Assembly (NCBI GenBank): GCA_013388745.1
Contig: JACAER010000014.1
Coordinates: 44,024 to 108,023 of the forward strand
From: Chloroflexota bacterium
GTDB taxonomy: Bacteria > Chloroflexota > Anaerolineae > Aggregatilineales > Phototrophicaceae
Direction: 5' to 3'
DNA length: 64,000 bases
Notes under the pieces: generated by a model
Database searches by the model: none
Told to the model about the DNA's origin: nothing
Seen by the model: only the letters and a program-made list of their open reading frames with translations
Made by a program: the position numbers and the translations under genes
Shown: one piece after another, positions 37,280 through 46,405 of the stretch
How the letters are laid out: every line of letters begins with the position of its first letter
Numbering within the stretch: position 1 is the first letter of the stretch

Positions 37280-39664
37280 TTATTTTCCCATGACGATCTT
37301 CACCGTATGCGTTTTGCCATCTGCGAATACGGGGAGCAGATTGCTCTTGTAGGGTTCCCCGTCTACCATGACCGAGTGAATACCGCCAGAAACGCGCTGG
37401 GGGTTTTCGACTGCGATGGCGTAGCGCGCGCCGCGAAAGCTGCGCGTTACCTTGAAACCGGGCCAGTGCGCCGGAATCGACGGCGCAACCAGCAGGCCGT
37501 CTTCCTGCGGGCGGATTCCCAAAATCCAATGGGTAGCGACACGGTGTAACCACTGCGCGGAACCCGTGTACCACGTCCAGCCGGCGCGCCCATAATATTC
37601 CGAAAGCGGCCCATCGACATTGCCGGGCGTCACATAGGGTTCCGCCTTATACACGTCAATGTCGGCGCTGCGGTTCGGCGGGCAAATGCGGCGGTAAATG
37701 TCGTAAGCCACCTCTGGCTGACCGGCCAGTGTATACGCCCAGACGGCCCAGGTCGCCGCGTGGGTATACACGCCGCCGTTTTCGCGCAGTCCCGGCGCAT
37801 AACGGGTGACATAGCCAATATCCGGGCGCGGGCGCGTGAACGCCGGATGGTTAAGCAGCGTGCCATAATCTTTGAGCAGATAGCGCTTCACCGCTTCCAG
37901 CGCGCTGTGTGCGCGCTGCGGCTCGGCCATCGCGCTGATGACTGCCCAGATGTTGGGCATCAGGAAAATCTGGCCTTCTTCGTTTTCGTGCGAGCCGAGC
38001 AGCAGGCCGTCATCGGTTGTGGCCTGCAAGTACCACGCGCCATCCCAGCCAAAGCGGTTGAGCGCCGTCACCAGGTTCTCGCGCACGGCTTCACAGCGTG
38101 CGGCAAAACGCGCGTCGTCGCGCCGTTGCGCCAGCGGGATAAAGCTGCCGAGTATGATATACAAAAATTCGGCGACCCAGAAGCTTTCGCCCTTGAGCAG
38201 CGTGCCTACCGCGCTCAGGCCGTCGTTCCAGTCGTGGTCGCCCATCAGCGGAATGCCGCGCGGCGAAAAACGCGAGAACGAGCGTTCAATCGCCCGTTTA
38301 CAGTGTTCGTACAGCCCCTCCGCCGGCCCGTTGAGATAGGGAATCGGCTCGTCCAGAATCGCGTAATCTGCCGTTTCTTTCAGATAAGCGTCCAGAATAA
38401 AGGGCAGCCACAGCAAATCATCCGAACAGTTGGTGCGCGGGCCGCCGCCGCGCATCGAAAACCACCAGTGCAGCACATCGCCTTCGACGAACTGCTGCGC
38501 CGCGTGCATCAGGAGCTGCCGCCGCGCGTAATCCGGGTCGCCCACCAGAAAAATCTGGCAGTCCTGCAACTGGTCGCGGAAACCATAGCCGGCAGACACC
38601 TGATAAAAGGCCGATTTGCCCCACAGACGGCAGGAAATGGCCTGGTACTTCGCCCAGACATTGGTCATGAAATTCAGCGCCTCATCGGGCGTTTCTACGC
38701 GCTCGCCGTCGATGAAGCGCGACCAGAACTCATGCACCGCCGCCAGCGCTTTTTCGCTCTTTTCCACACTGGTATAGCGCTCGATCAGGTCATTGGCGTC
38801 TTCACGCCCGTCTTCGGCCGCCCCCAACGTGAAAACCACCGTCTGCGCTGCGCCCGGCTGCAAGGTCACCGCCACTTGCAGCGCGGCGATCGCATCGGTA
38901 AAGCGCCCGCTGCGCCCAGCCAGCGTGGGGGCGAACATGGCGTAGGGGCGATCGTCGTTGTTATACAGCCCCAGTAAGGATTCTTTGTCGCAGTCGAAGG
39001 ATTTGAGCGGCGCGCTGGCCGCCATAAACGCGGTGTACGGCCAATCGACGTTGTTGTGACGGCCTTTGTCGTCGGCGAAGCCCCACAGGCATTTCCGCGC
39101 AAACACGCTTTGCTTGTTTATGTCTGCCGACGTTTCGATAAACAGCTTGTGGAATTCGCGATGCTCGTCGGGCGCGAAACCCAACAGCCATTCAGCATAC
39201 GAGGTTACGTCCAGTTCGCGCGTTTCAGCGCTGTGGTTGCGCAGCGTCAGTTGGAAAACTTCGACCGGGGCGTCGGCGGCCACAAAAACCGTCAGCGTGC
39301 TTTCGATGTCTTCCACCCGCTGCGTGAAACGCGAATAGCCCACGCCATGCACCACCTGATAAGACTGATACGGGCGCATGACCGGCTTATAGGTCGCCGA
39401 CCAGTACGTCCCCCGCTTCAGGTCGCGGATGTAAAAATACTTGCCCCAGTTGTCTTTGATGATGTCCTGGAAGGAGCGCGTCAGGCGATTCTGGCCGGCG
39501 TTGCCGCGCCAGCTATAGCCCGATCCGGTCTGCGAAATCATCATGCCGTAATCACCGTTGCTGATGATGTTACCCCACGGGCGCGGCGTCAGCGGCGTCG
39601 TGATGACATATTCGCGACCATCTTCTGTAAAATAACCGTAAGGATTCTCAAATTTTCTATTCAT
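37280..39664 (-). CDS. GH94 glycoside phosphorylase
   Basis: A 794-residue inverting phosphorylase without signal peptide. The N-terminal beta-sandwich has NGDYGMMISQTGSGYSW; the alpha/alpha-barrel has the FRDQLQD motif (Asp364 and Asp368, one of which is the expected general acid) and HDWNDGLSAVG; the C terminus has YYGRAGWTWYTGSAQW, also typical. GH94 enzymes split beta-1,2-, 1,3- or 1,4-linked gluco-oligosaccharides with phosphate to give glucose 1-phosphate. The paired GH144-like enzymes make beta-1,2-glucooligosaccharide (sophorose-type) a good candidate substrate. It is the first gene after the LacI-controlled promoter. Confidence 0.92.
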   Translation of the reverse strand: MNRKFENPYGYFTEDGREYVITTPLTPRPWGNIISNGDYGMMISQTGSGYSWRGNAGQNRLTRSFQDIIKDNWGKYFYIRDLKRGTYWSATYKPVMRPYQSYQVVHGVGYSRFTQRVEDIESTLTVFVAADAPVEVFQLTLRNHSAETRELDVTSYAEWLLGFAPDEHREFHKLFIETSADINKQSVFARKCLWGFADDKGRHNNVDWPYTAFMAASAPLKSFDCDKESLLGLYNNDDRPYAMFAPTLAGRSGRFTDAIAALQVAVTLQPGAAQTVVFTLGAAEDGREDANDLIERYTSVEKSEKALAAVHEFWSRFIDGERVETPDEALNFMTNVWAKYQAISCRLWGKSAFYQVSAGYGFRDQLQDCQIFLVGDPDYARRQLLMHAAQQFVEGDVLHWWFSMRGGGPRTNCSDDLLWLPFILDAYLKETADYAILDEPIPYLNGPAEGLYEHCKRAIERSFSRFSPRGIPLMGDHDWNDGLSAVGTLLKGESFWVAEFLYIILGSFIPLAQRRDDARFAARCEAVRENLVTALNRFGWDGAWYLQATTDDGLLLGSHENEEGQIFLMPNIWAVISAMAEPQRAHSALEAVKRYLLKDYGTLLNHPAFTRPRPDIGYVTRYAPGLRENGGVYTHAATWAVWAYTLAGQPEVAYDIYRRICPPNRSADIDVYKAEPYVTPGNVDGPLSEYYGRAGWTWYTGSAQWLHRVATHWILGIRPQEDGLLVAPSIPAHWPGFKVTRSFRGARYAIAVENPQRVSGGIHSVMVDGEPYKSNLLPVFADGKTHTVKIVMGK

Positions 39665-39729
39665 GCCGCCTCAGAGAAAGTGCTCTCTTTTCTTTTTGCG
39701 GACTTTGGAATACACTATCTTTAATGGAG

Positions 39730-39741
39730 TGAAACGTTTCA
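39730..39741. promoter_or_regulatory. LacI-type operator
   Basis: A perfect 12-bp palindrome TGAAACGTTTCA with the central CG typical of LacI/GalR operators. It begins a few bases downstream of the predicted transcription start of the GH94 operon, a position that would block initiation. The LacI-family gene starts 140 bases away, so it is the likely regulator. Confidence 0.8.
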
Positions 39742-39751
39742 TTTTACCCTC

Positions 39752-39780
39752 AATTTAGCATAGATTTTTGACGCTGTCAA
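39752..39780 (-). promoter_or_regulatory. Promoter of the glycan operon
   Basis: On the minus strand: TTGACA, a 17-base spacer and TAAATT, with TATGC just before the -10 box acting as an extended -10. This is close to the sigma-70 consensus. The start point would be near 39745 and the LacI-type operator covers the first transcribed bases. Confidence 0.8.
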
Positions 39781-39881
39781 CCACACAGCGGCGCGGCTAA
39801 CAGAGGGAAACCGATCACAGCTTTGATCCGTCTAAGCGTATTTCGGCGGCACAGCCGGGAAATTGTTGAAGAAGACGCCCG

Positions 39882-40859
39882 ATGACGACCATTCGTGATG
39901 TAGCCAAACGCGCCGGCGTCAGTGTCACCGCCGCCTCATATGCGCTCAACGACACTGGCACGATCGCTGAAGCCACGCGCAAACGGGTGCTGGACGCTGC
40001 CGTCGAACTGAATTACCACCCCAACGCCTTCGCCCGCAACCTCAAAAAACGCAAAACGCACACTATCGGCGTGTTTATCTCGCGCTTTGGCGGCGCGTTT
40101 TACGAGGAAATCCTCGAAGGCATTCACAGCGTCATCCTCGACACCGATTACGAACTGCTGGTGTGCCCGGAAAGCCGCAGCGCGCGCCGCATCCTGCTGC
40201 ACCGCCAGGTGGATGGTGCCATCGTCTTCGATTCCAAAATTCCCGACGAGCCGCTGCTGAATCTGGCGTCATATCATTTTCCGATCGTGGTGTTGGACCG
40301 CGCTCTGCAAAACGACTTTATCTTGCCGCTGCTGCTGGATAACGCGCAGGGCGTGCGCGAAGCGTTCGCCCATCTGTATCAGCAGGGCTTGCAGCGCATG
40401 GCTTTCGTCGCCGGCGCGGAAGACTCGTTCGACAACGCCGAGCGCAGGGACGCCTTCCTGACCGAAGCGCAGCAGCACAGCCTGTTCGTGACTGTGGTTC
40501 CGGGCAACTTCACCGAGATTTCCGGCTACGAAGCCGCCAACCTCATCCTGCAATCCGATATCTTGCCCAACGCTGTCTTTTGCGCCAATGACCAGATGGC
40601 GATCGGCTTTCTGCGTGCCATGCGCCAACACGGCTTGCGCGCGCCCGCCGATATTGCCGTCGTGGGCTTCGACGACATTCCGCTGGCGCGCTATATGGAC
40701 CCCCCCGTGTCTACCATCGGCACCTCGCGCTTCGAGTGGGGCGCCAGCGCCGCGCGCCAGTTGATCGACTTCCTGGATAACGAAATCCCTTTTCAGCCGC
40801 AGCGTATTCCCACCCGTTTCCTGCCGCGCGCCTCCTCAATGTTGAGCGGCGCGCCCTAA
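39882..40859 (+). CDS. LacI-family transcriptional regulator
   Basis: A 325-residue repressor-type regulator. The N-terminal helix-turn-helix reads TIRDVAKRAGVSVTAASYALN with the hinge RNLKKRKTHTIGVF; the C-terminal periplasmic-binding-like domain includes PNAVFCANDQMAIGFLRAM and VVGFDDIPLARYMDPPVSTI. It is divergent from the GH94 operon and 20 bases upstream of a GH144-like gene, so it probably senses a sugar from the same substrate. The operator at 39730 is its likely target. Confidence 0.93.
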   Translation: MTTIRDVAKRAGVSVTAASYALNDTGTIAEATRKRVLDAAVELNYHPNAFARNLKKRKTHTIGVFISRFGGAFYEEILEGIHSVILDTDYELLVCPESRSARRILLHRQVDGAIVFDSKIPDEPLLNLASYHFPIVVLDRALQNDFILPLLLDNAQGVREAFAHLYQQGLQRMAFVAGAEDSFDNAERRDAFLTEAQQHSLFVTVVPGNFTEISGYEAANLILQSDILPNAVFCANDQMAIGFLRAMRQHGLRAPADIAVVGFDDIPLARYMDPPVSTIGTSRFEWGASAARQLIDFLDNEIPFQPQRIPTRFLPRASSMLSGAP

Positions 40860-40879
40860 GCGTTCACCGAAAAACCTCT

Positions 40880-42124
40880 ATGGACACCACTACCCTCCTC
40901 CTGCGCGAAATCCAAGGCTCGATTGATTTTTTCCTGCATTTCACCAATCTCGACCCGCACAGTCCCGGCTTTGGCCTGACAGTAGACTGCACCAAAGCGC
41001 CGCACATCGCCTCCATCGCGGCGTCGGGCTTTGCGCTGACGGCCTGGGTGATCGCCAGTGAACGCGGCCTGCTGCCTCGCCAGCGCGCGCTGGACATCAC
41101 GCGCGGCACGCTGCATACGCTGCTGCGCAATGTCAGCCATCAGCGCGGCTTTTTCGCCCACTTCCTGCACATGGACAGCGCCCAGCGCTGGGGCAAGTGC
41201 GAATATTCCACGATCGACAGCGCGCTCTGCCTCAACGGCGTCATCACCGCTGCCGCCTATTTTCAGGATGAGCAGGTGCGCCAGATGGCCGCCGAACTGC
41301 TGGAGCGTGTCGATTGGCGCTTCATTGTCTTCGAGACAGAGGGAAAAACGCGCTTCCGCATGGCCTACAACCCCGACAAAGGCGGCGATTATGTCAGCGG
41401 CGAGCCGGGATTTATCGGCCAGTGGGATATGGCCGCCGAACAAAAGATGATGTACCTGCAAGCCGCTGCCCACCTGGAACCCGATGTGGCGCGCCGCCTG
41501 TATCACGGTTTCCGCCGCGATACCGGGCGCTTCGACGGCCACGACATCATCATCACCCCCGGCGGCACGCTGTTCGTCTACCAATTCACCGAAGCGTGGC
41601 TGAATACCGGCGCGTATCTTGACCCCGACGGTGTGGATTGGTTCGCCAATACGCGTCTGGCGGCCCGCGCCAATCGCAGTTTTTGCCTGGCGCACGCGCA
41701 GCAGTTTAAGACCTATCACGCCAACAGTTGGGGACTCAGCGCGGGAGACTGCCCCACAGGTTACGAAGTCGCCGGCAGCACGCCCGCGCTGCATGAACCC
41801 TACCACACAGGCACGGTCTCCATTTACAGTGCCATCGCCTGTCTGCCCTTCATGCCCGATGAAACGCTGGCGATGATCGCCTATCTGTATCGCGAACATC
41901 CACAGACATGGGGACAGTACGGCTTTTTCGACGCCTATAATCTGGCTGTCGATCCGCCCTGGTACAGTCAGGCGCTTTACGGCATCGATAAAGGCTGCTC
42001 GCTGCTGATGATCGAAAATTATCTGACCGGACTGGTCTGGAACACGTACACCAACAGCCCGTACATCCAAAACGCGCTGCGCATCCTGAACTTCAGCAAA
42101 CGGACAGGCGCGCAGCAGGCATAA
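40880..42124 (+). CDS. Cytoplasmic GH144-like enzyme (PF10091 domain)
   Basis: A 414-residue paralogue of the secreted enzyme at 22793, but with no signal peptide or carbohydrate-binding domain. Shared features are HIASIAASGFALTAWVIASERG, the WGLSAGDCPTGYEV segment and IDKGCSLLMIENYLTGLVWN. It would act inside the cell on imported oligosaccharides. It follows lacI by 20 bases, probably in one transcript. It may be an exo-type or sophorose-releasing enzyme; the exact activity is not readable from sequence. Confidence 0.85.
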   Translation: MDTTTLLLREIQGSIDFFLHFTNLDPHSPGFGLTVDCTKAPHIASIAASGFALTAWVIASERGLLPRQRALDITRGTLHTLLRNVSHQRGFFAHFLHMDSAQRWGKCEYSTIDSALCLNGVITAAAYFQDEQVRQMAAELLERVDWRFIVFETEGKTRFRMAYNPDKGGDYVSGEPGFIGQWDMAAEQKMMYLQAAAHLEPDVARRLYHGFRRDTGRFDGHDIIITPGGTLFVYQFTEAWLNTGAYLDPDGVDWFANTRLAARANRSFCLAHAQQFKTYHANSWGLSAGDCPTGYEVAGSTPALHEPYHTGTVSIYSAIACLPFMPDETLAMIAYLYREHPQTWGQYGFFDAYNLAVDPPWYSQALYGIDKGCSLLMIENYLTGLVWNTYTNSPYIQNALRILNFSKRTGAQQA

Positions 42125-42178
42125 ACGGAAAACAGCGACCGCCTGCTTTCGTACAAATCAAGGCGAGCGAAAGGCATT

Positions 42179-42511
42179 ATGAGCATGAAACAGGGGATTG
42201 ATCAACAGTATTTTGCCCCGCCTCTGCCCGTTAGCATCACTACACTGCCAAACGCTGACCTGGACACGCAAGCTCTGCGCCCCGTGCCGGAATCTTTCGG
42301 TGATGTCGTGACTGTCTACTGGATCGGCACGCCGATGGACTTCCTGAAAGTGCTGGGACCGGGCGAAAGCGCGTCGGCGCATCTCGTGATCTCCGGGCAC
42401 CGTGATGAGGAAGAAGGCTGTTATTATCTGGGCGAGTATGTCGATTTTATCGACACCTCCCGCGATGCCTGGCACAAGGCGCTGGAGATGGTACACCGGC
42501 CGCAGATTTAG
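42179..42511 (+). CDS. Small unknown protein in the glycan locus
   Basis: A 110-residue protein lying between the GH144-like and GH35-like genes on the same strand. The sequence is acidic in the second half (SGHRDEEEGCYYLGEYVDFID). No signal peptide or known motif is seen. AAAGG precedes the ATG at 42179; a second ATG at 42185 is possible. Its place in the operon suggests a role linked to the same sugar. Confidence 0.6.
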   Translation: MSMKQGIDQQYFAPPLPVSITTLPNADLDTQALRPVPESFGDVVTVYWIGTPMDFLKVLGPGESASAHLVISGHRDEEEGCYYLGEYVDFIDTSRDAWHKALEMVHRPQI

Positions 42512-42577
42512 CAGATAAGTTTTTATCGTGCGGACGGCACTGAAGAACGTCACGAGCAAACCTAAGGAAGACTGATT

Positions 42578-44893
42578 ATGAGCACCTTTTATGTCAGAGA
42601 CGGCCTTTTCTGGCTGAACGATCAACCACTGTTCATTCAGGCTGGCGAATTTCACTATTTCCGCACGCCCGCCGACCAGTGGGCGCATCGTCTCGGCCTG
42701 CTGCGCGCGGCAGGCTTCAACGCCGTCGCCGCTTATATCCCCTGGTTGTGGCATCAGCCGCAGCCCACGATTTCCGATGTGGAGGGCCATACGCACCCTA
42801 TGCGCGATCTGGCGGGCTTTCTCGATCTGGCCGCCGAGATGGGCTTGTTTATCATCGCGCGCCCCGGCCCCTATATCATGGCCGAAACGATCAACGAAGG
42901 CATTCCCCCCTGGGTCTTCAGCCAGTATCCCCAGACGGCCTTTATCGCCCAGGATGGCAGCGTGCAGAATTTCGCCAGTTATCTGCATTCCGATTTTCTG
43001 CGCTGTGTCGATACTTGGTACCAGGCCGTCTTCCGCGTGCTCACCCCGCGCCAGATCACGCGCGGCGGTAAAATCCTGATGATTCAACTCGACAACGAGA
43101 TGGGCATGCTCCAGTGGGTCAGGAATGTGGTGGATACCAACCCCGACACACTGGCGCGTTTCGCCGCCGATCTGCGCGCGCGTTACGGCGTAGCGCTCCC
43201 GCCGCGCTACGCCGTCGCCAACCTGCCCGATTTTCTGCGCCAACAGATCACCCAGCCGCAGCCGCCGCACGCCGCCGCTGTCCTGGAGGACTACCGCCGC
43301 TTTTACCGCACCTATCTGCGCGAGTATGCCGCCGCGCTCTGGGAACGCGCGCGGGCGCACGGCATGGATACGCCGCCGGTGGCCAATATTCACGGCTTCG
43401 CCAACGGCGGCAAGACCTTCCCCATCGGGCTGTCGCAGCTTGTGGAGGTGATGGCAATCGCGGGCATGGTCAGCGCCACCGATGTCTACCCGATTTTTAT
43501 CGGCGAAGGCAATTTTCACCAACTGCTGTTGGTCAACGAGATGACCAAAGCGCTGCAAAATCCTGATCAACCGCTGTTTTCGATCGAGTTTCAGGCCGGC
43601 GGGAATCAGGATTTCAGCGGCGGGCAGTCCTCGTTTTTCGATTTGCACAGCCGTCTGTTCATTTCCTGCGGAATGCGCGCCATCAACCACTACCTGTTCT
43701 TCGATGGCGAAAATGACCCGGTGCTCAGCCCGGTCAAACGTCACGACTGGGGGCATCCAGTGCGCAAGGACGGCACGCTGCGCCGGCATTACGCCCGCTA
43801 CGCCCGGCTTTCGCGCGCGCTGGCGGCTTATGGCACCGATCTGGTGCGCGCGCGGCCCAAAACCGTCACCACCATCGGCTTTGTGCTCGATCACTTTATG
43901 ACCGAAGTCAACAACGCCCACACGCGCCCCGCCGCCGACATCCTCACGCACCAGCGCGAAGTGCTGCTGTTCGACTTTCTGGCGCGCGGGCTGGCGCTGA
44001 CGCACCGTCCCTTCGCCGCCTTGGAACTGGCACGCGCGCACCTCGACGCGGCGGAGACGCCCCTGCTGTGGGTGATGATGGAGCAGCAGTGTGATGCCGC
44101 CGTCCAGCAAAAACTGGCGGACTACGTTCTTCAGGGCGGGCGCTTGATTCTCGTCGGGCGCATGTGTGTGGAGACATTCGATCACACGCCCTGCACGATC
44201 TTGCAGCAGGCGATCGGCCTTCAAGCCGTTCACAGCGACCCGCCTTTTACGCCCGCCCAGATACGCGCCTTCGCCTATCGCGATGTGCCCGTTTCGTTCC
44301 TCGAAACCTATGACGGCGCCTTCCACGAAGTCTTTGCCACGACGGCCAGCGGGCAGCCTGTCGGCTTCATCAACCGCGTCGGCGCGGGACGGGTGATGCT
44401 GCTGGGCGCGGCGCTGGCGGCCAACACGCTGGAAGACCTCGATATTCTGCATCAGATGGCGAACCTCATGGACTGCCCGCGTCTGTTCACCGTGAGCGAT
44501 TGGGCCGATGTGCGCCTGTCGCAGGGCGAAAACGGCGCCTTTTTGTTCGTCAACAACTACCAGGACGACCCGCTCGAAACGACGATTGCCTCCGCCGGCG
44601 CGCTGCTGCTGGGCGGGCATGTCGTGGCGCTGCCGGCGCGGCGCGGCGCTATCCTGCCGCTGGAATGGCGCGTCAGGCCGGGAATCGTGATCCATTACCT
44701 GACTTCCGAAGTGGTCGAAGTCCTTGATGAGGGAGCGCGCCTGACACTCAAAACCGATCAGGCCGAGTGTGTCGCCGAAATCAGCCTCGATGGCTACCGC
44801 TGCGACGAGCGGCTGATCGTGCAGCGCAGCGCCGCCCAGCGCCTGACACTGGAGGTGCGCGCGGGCGTGATTGACCTGGTCAAGGTGTCCTGA
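42578..44893 (+). CDS. GH35-like beta-galactosidase family enzyme
   Basis: A 771-residue enzyme without signal peptide. The N-terminal TIM barrel has the GH35 pattern FIQAGEFHYFRTPADQWAHR and IPWLWHQP. The acid/base Glu174 lies in QLDNEMG (usual form QxENEYG) and the nucleophile is probably Glu337 in FSIEFQAGG. The C-terminal part has beta-rich domains. GH35 enzymes release terminal beta-galactose or glucosamine from non-reducing ends. AAGGA precedes the ATG. Its presence suggests the glycan may carry galactose side groups, or that the enzyme has another beta-glycoside as substrate. Confidence 0.82.
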   Translation: MSTFYVRDGLFWLNDQPLFIQAGEFHYFRTPADQWAHRLGLLRAAGFNAVAAYIPWLWHQPQPTISDVEGHTHPMRDLAGFLDLAAEMGLFIIARPGPYIMAETINEGIPPWVFSQYPQTAFIAQDGSVQNFASYLHSDFLRCVDTWYQAVFRVLTPRQITRGGKILMIQLDNEMGMLQWVRNVVDTNPDTLARFAADLRARYGVALPPRYAVANLPDFLRQQITQPQPPHAAAVLEDYRRFYRTYLREYAAALWERARAHGMDTPPVANIHGFANGGKTFPIGLSQLVEVMAIAGMVSATDVYPIFIGEGNFHQLLLVNEMTKALQNPDQPLFSIEFQAGGNQDFSGGQSSFFDLHSRLFISCGMRAINHYLFFDGENDPVLSPVKRHDWGHPVRKDGTLRRHYARYARLSRALAAYGTDLVRARPKTVTTIGFVLDHFMTEVNNAHTRPAADILTHQREVLLFDFLARGLALTHRPFAALELARAHLDAAETPLLWVMMEQQCDAAVQQKLADYVLQGGRLILVGRMCVETFDHTPCTILQQAIGLQAVHSDPPFTPAQIRAFAYRDVPVSFLETYDGAFHEVFATTASGQPVGFINRVGAGRVMLLGAALAANTLEDLDILHQMANLMDCPRLFTVSDWADVRLSQGENGAFLFVNNYQDDPLETTIASAGALLLGGHVVALPARRGAILPLEWRVRPGIVIHYLTSEVVEVLDEGARLTLKTDQAECVAEISLDGYRCDERLIVQRSAAQRLTLEVRAGVIDLVKVS

Positions 44894-44956
44894 GCGCCGC
44901 GCCCAGTAACCCAGGACAATCGCACCAGAATTGCGCGATAGATTCTGCGCTCTTTT

Positions 44957-45088
44957 GACCCCACCCCAACCCCGTCCCCGCTGTAAGCTTCGCTTACCTT
45001 AGCGGAAAGGGGCTAAATGCGCGTGGATTCCCGCCTTTGCTCCCCCTTTCTCTGCTTGCGGAGAAAGGGGGCTGGGGGGCTAGGGGTC
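44957..45088. repeat. MITE-like structured intergenic element
   Basis: A 132-base element bounded by GACCCC and GGGGTC, with internal hairpins: CCGCT/AGCGG enclosing GTAAG/CTTAC, and an 11-bp stem CCCCCTTTCTC/GAGAAAGGGGG at 45042-45071. It carries no gene. It fills much of the 319-base gap between the GH35-like gene and the TIR gene and looks like a non-autonomous mobile repeat. Confidence 0.55.
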
Positions 45089-45212
45089 GCTTATTGCGTA
45101 TCATAACGTTTTGACGCGATTGCCCTGCCCAGTAACCACTGTACTGTTGACGCCTGTTCGGGCATTGGGGATAATCAGGGATAACAACGCGACTCAAGTT
45201 AGGACAAACCAC

Positions 45213-46304
45213 ATGCCTGGCTTACAGGACACCGTGTTTATCAGTTACCGCCGCAGCACTGGTTCGTTCATCGCGCGCTCCATCTTCGAGGATTTGCGCT
45301 CGAATGGTTTCGACCCGTTCATGGATGTCGAAAGCATCGACAGCGGCACCTTCGACACCATCATTCTCAATCAGATCGCGGCGCGCGCGCATTTTGTGCT
45401 GATTCTTTCGCCGGGCACGCTGGATCGCGTTACCGAGGAGGGCGACTGGCTGCGGCGCGAAATCGAAGTCGCTATCGACCTCAAACGTAATATTGTCCCG
45501 GTGCTGGTGGGCGATTTTGTGTTCACCAACGTGGAAAACCTGCTCTCCGGTAAGCTGGCGGAGCTGCCGCGCTATAACGCGCTGCGCATGTTCCACGAAT
45601 ATTTCGACGAAGCGATGGAACGGCTGCGCAAGCGTTATCTGAAACAGCCGGTCTACGGCGACATCAAGCAGGTTTCGGCCAAAGAACAAGAAGTGGTGCA
45701 GCAGCAAATCGAACGCCTGACGACGCAAGGTTCGCTCACCAACAACCTGCTGCTGAGTCCCGAAGTGCAGTTGGCGCGCGCGCTCAAGCTGGAGCGGCGC
45801 GGCGATCTGCAAGGGGCGATTGCCAGCTACTCCAAAGTGATCGAGGTCAACCCCGAATACCCCAACATCTATACCTACCGCGCCAAAGCGCGTGTGGGCG
45901 TCAACGATATTGAAGGCGCGCTGGTCGATATGGACAAGGCGATTCGTATCAACCCGCGCGATACCGAAGCCTTTATCCAGCGCGGCTTGATTTATCTGGA
46001 GCAAACGCAGTTTGAGCAAGCGCTGTTGGATTTTAAGGGCGCCAACAACCTGCGTCCCGGCGACATGATGATCCTGGCGTGCCTGGCAGTGGTCGATCAT
46101 GCGCTCGACCAGCTTAAAGAGGCCGAACGCCTGTGGGAACTGCTGATTAAGCTGGACGCCAATTATCAGGACGCTGGTTGGGTGCAGCGGCAGTTCAAAT
46201 GGAGCGACATCGTGACGGAAGAAGCGCGTAAGCTGGTGAAGCGTGTCGCCCAAAAGAACACACCGGCGCCCCACGTCAGCAGCGCCCCCGAACAGGGCGC
46301 CTGA
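45213..46304 (+). CDS. TIR-domain protein with TPR repeats
   Basis: A 363-residue protein. Residues 1-140 form a TIR domain: VFISYRRSTGSFIARSIFEDL, FILSPGTL-type strand (HFVLILSPGTLDR) and DWLRREIEVAID, where Glu83 sits at the position of the catalytic Glu of NAD-cleaving TIR domains. Residues about 190-320 hold TPR repeats (GDLQGAIASYSKVIEVNPEYP). ATG 45213 is preferred over an upstream start because AGGA precedes it and the TIR fold begins at once. It is 100 bases upstream of a PP2C-like gene. Defence or signalling is possible; no partner effector is obvious. Confidence 0.85.
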   Translation: MPGLQDTVFISYRRSTGSFIARSIFEDLRSNGFDPFMDVESIDSGTFDTIILNQIAARAHFVLILSPGTLDRVTEEGDWLRREIEVAIDLKRNIVPVLVGDFVFTNVENLLSGKLAELPRYNALRMFHEYFDEAMERLRKRYLKQPVYGDIKQVSAKEQEVVQQQIERLTTQGSLTNNLLLSPEVQLARALKLERRGDLQGAIASYSKVIEVNPEYPNIYTYRAKARVGVNDIEGALVDMDKAIRINPRDTEAFIQRGLIYLEQTQFEQALLDFKGANNLRPGDMMILACLAVVDHALDQLKEAERLWELLIKLDANYQDAGWVQRQFKWSDIVTEEARKLVKRVAQKNTPAPHVSSAPEQGA

Positions 46305-46405
46305 GCGCCGTGTTAACGAGTTGTCCAAAATGAAGGTTTTGTAATATTATAGAGGTGGCGAGCAGATCAGTACCACCTTAGCCGGAATGGGGAAAAGAAG
46401 AGCAC

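Noticed and set aside
39665..39720. Further LacI-like half sites near the GH94 start
   Set aside because: Only isolated half matches; no second palindrome could be supported.
42158..44695. Minus-strand frame of 845 codons opposite the GH35-like gene
   Set aside because: Shadow frame with repetitive Arg/His/Gly composition; the plus-strand gene carries catalytic motifs.
45111..45212. Upstream start for the TIR protein
   Set aside because: The added 34 residues show no fold and ATG 45213 has a ribosome site directly before the TIR domain.
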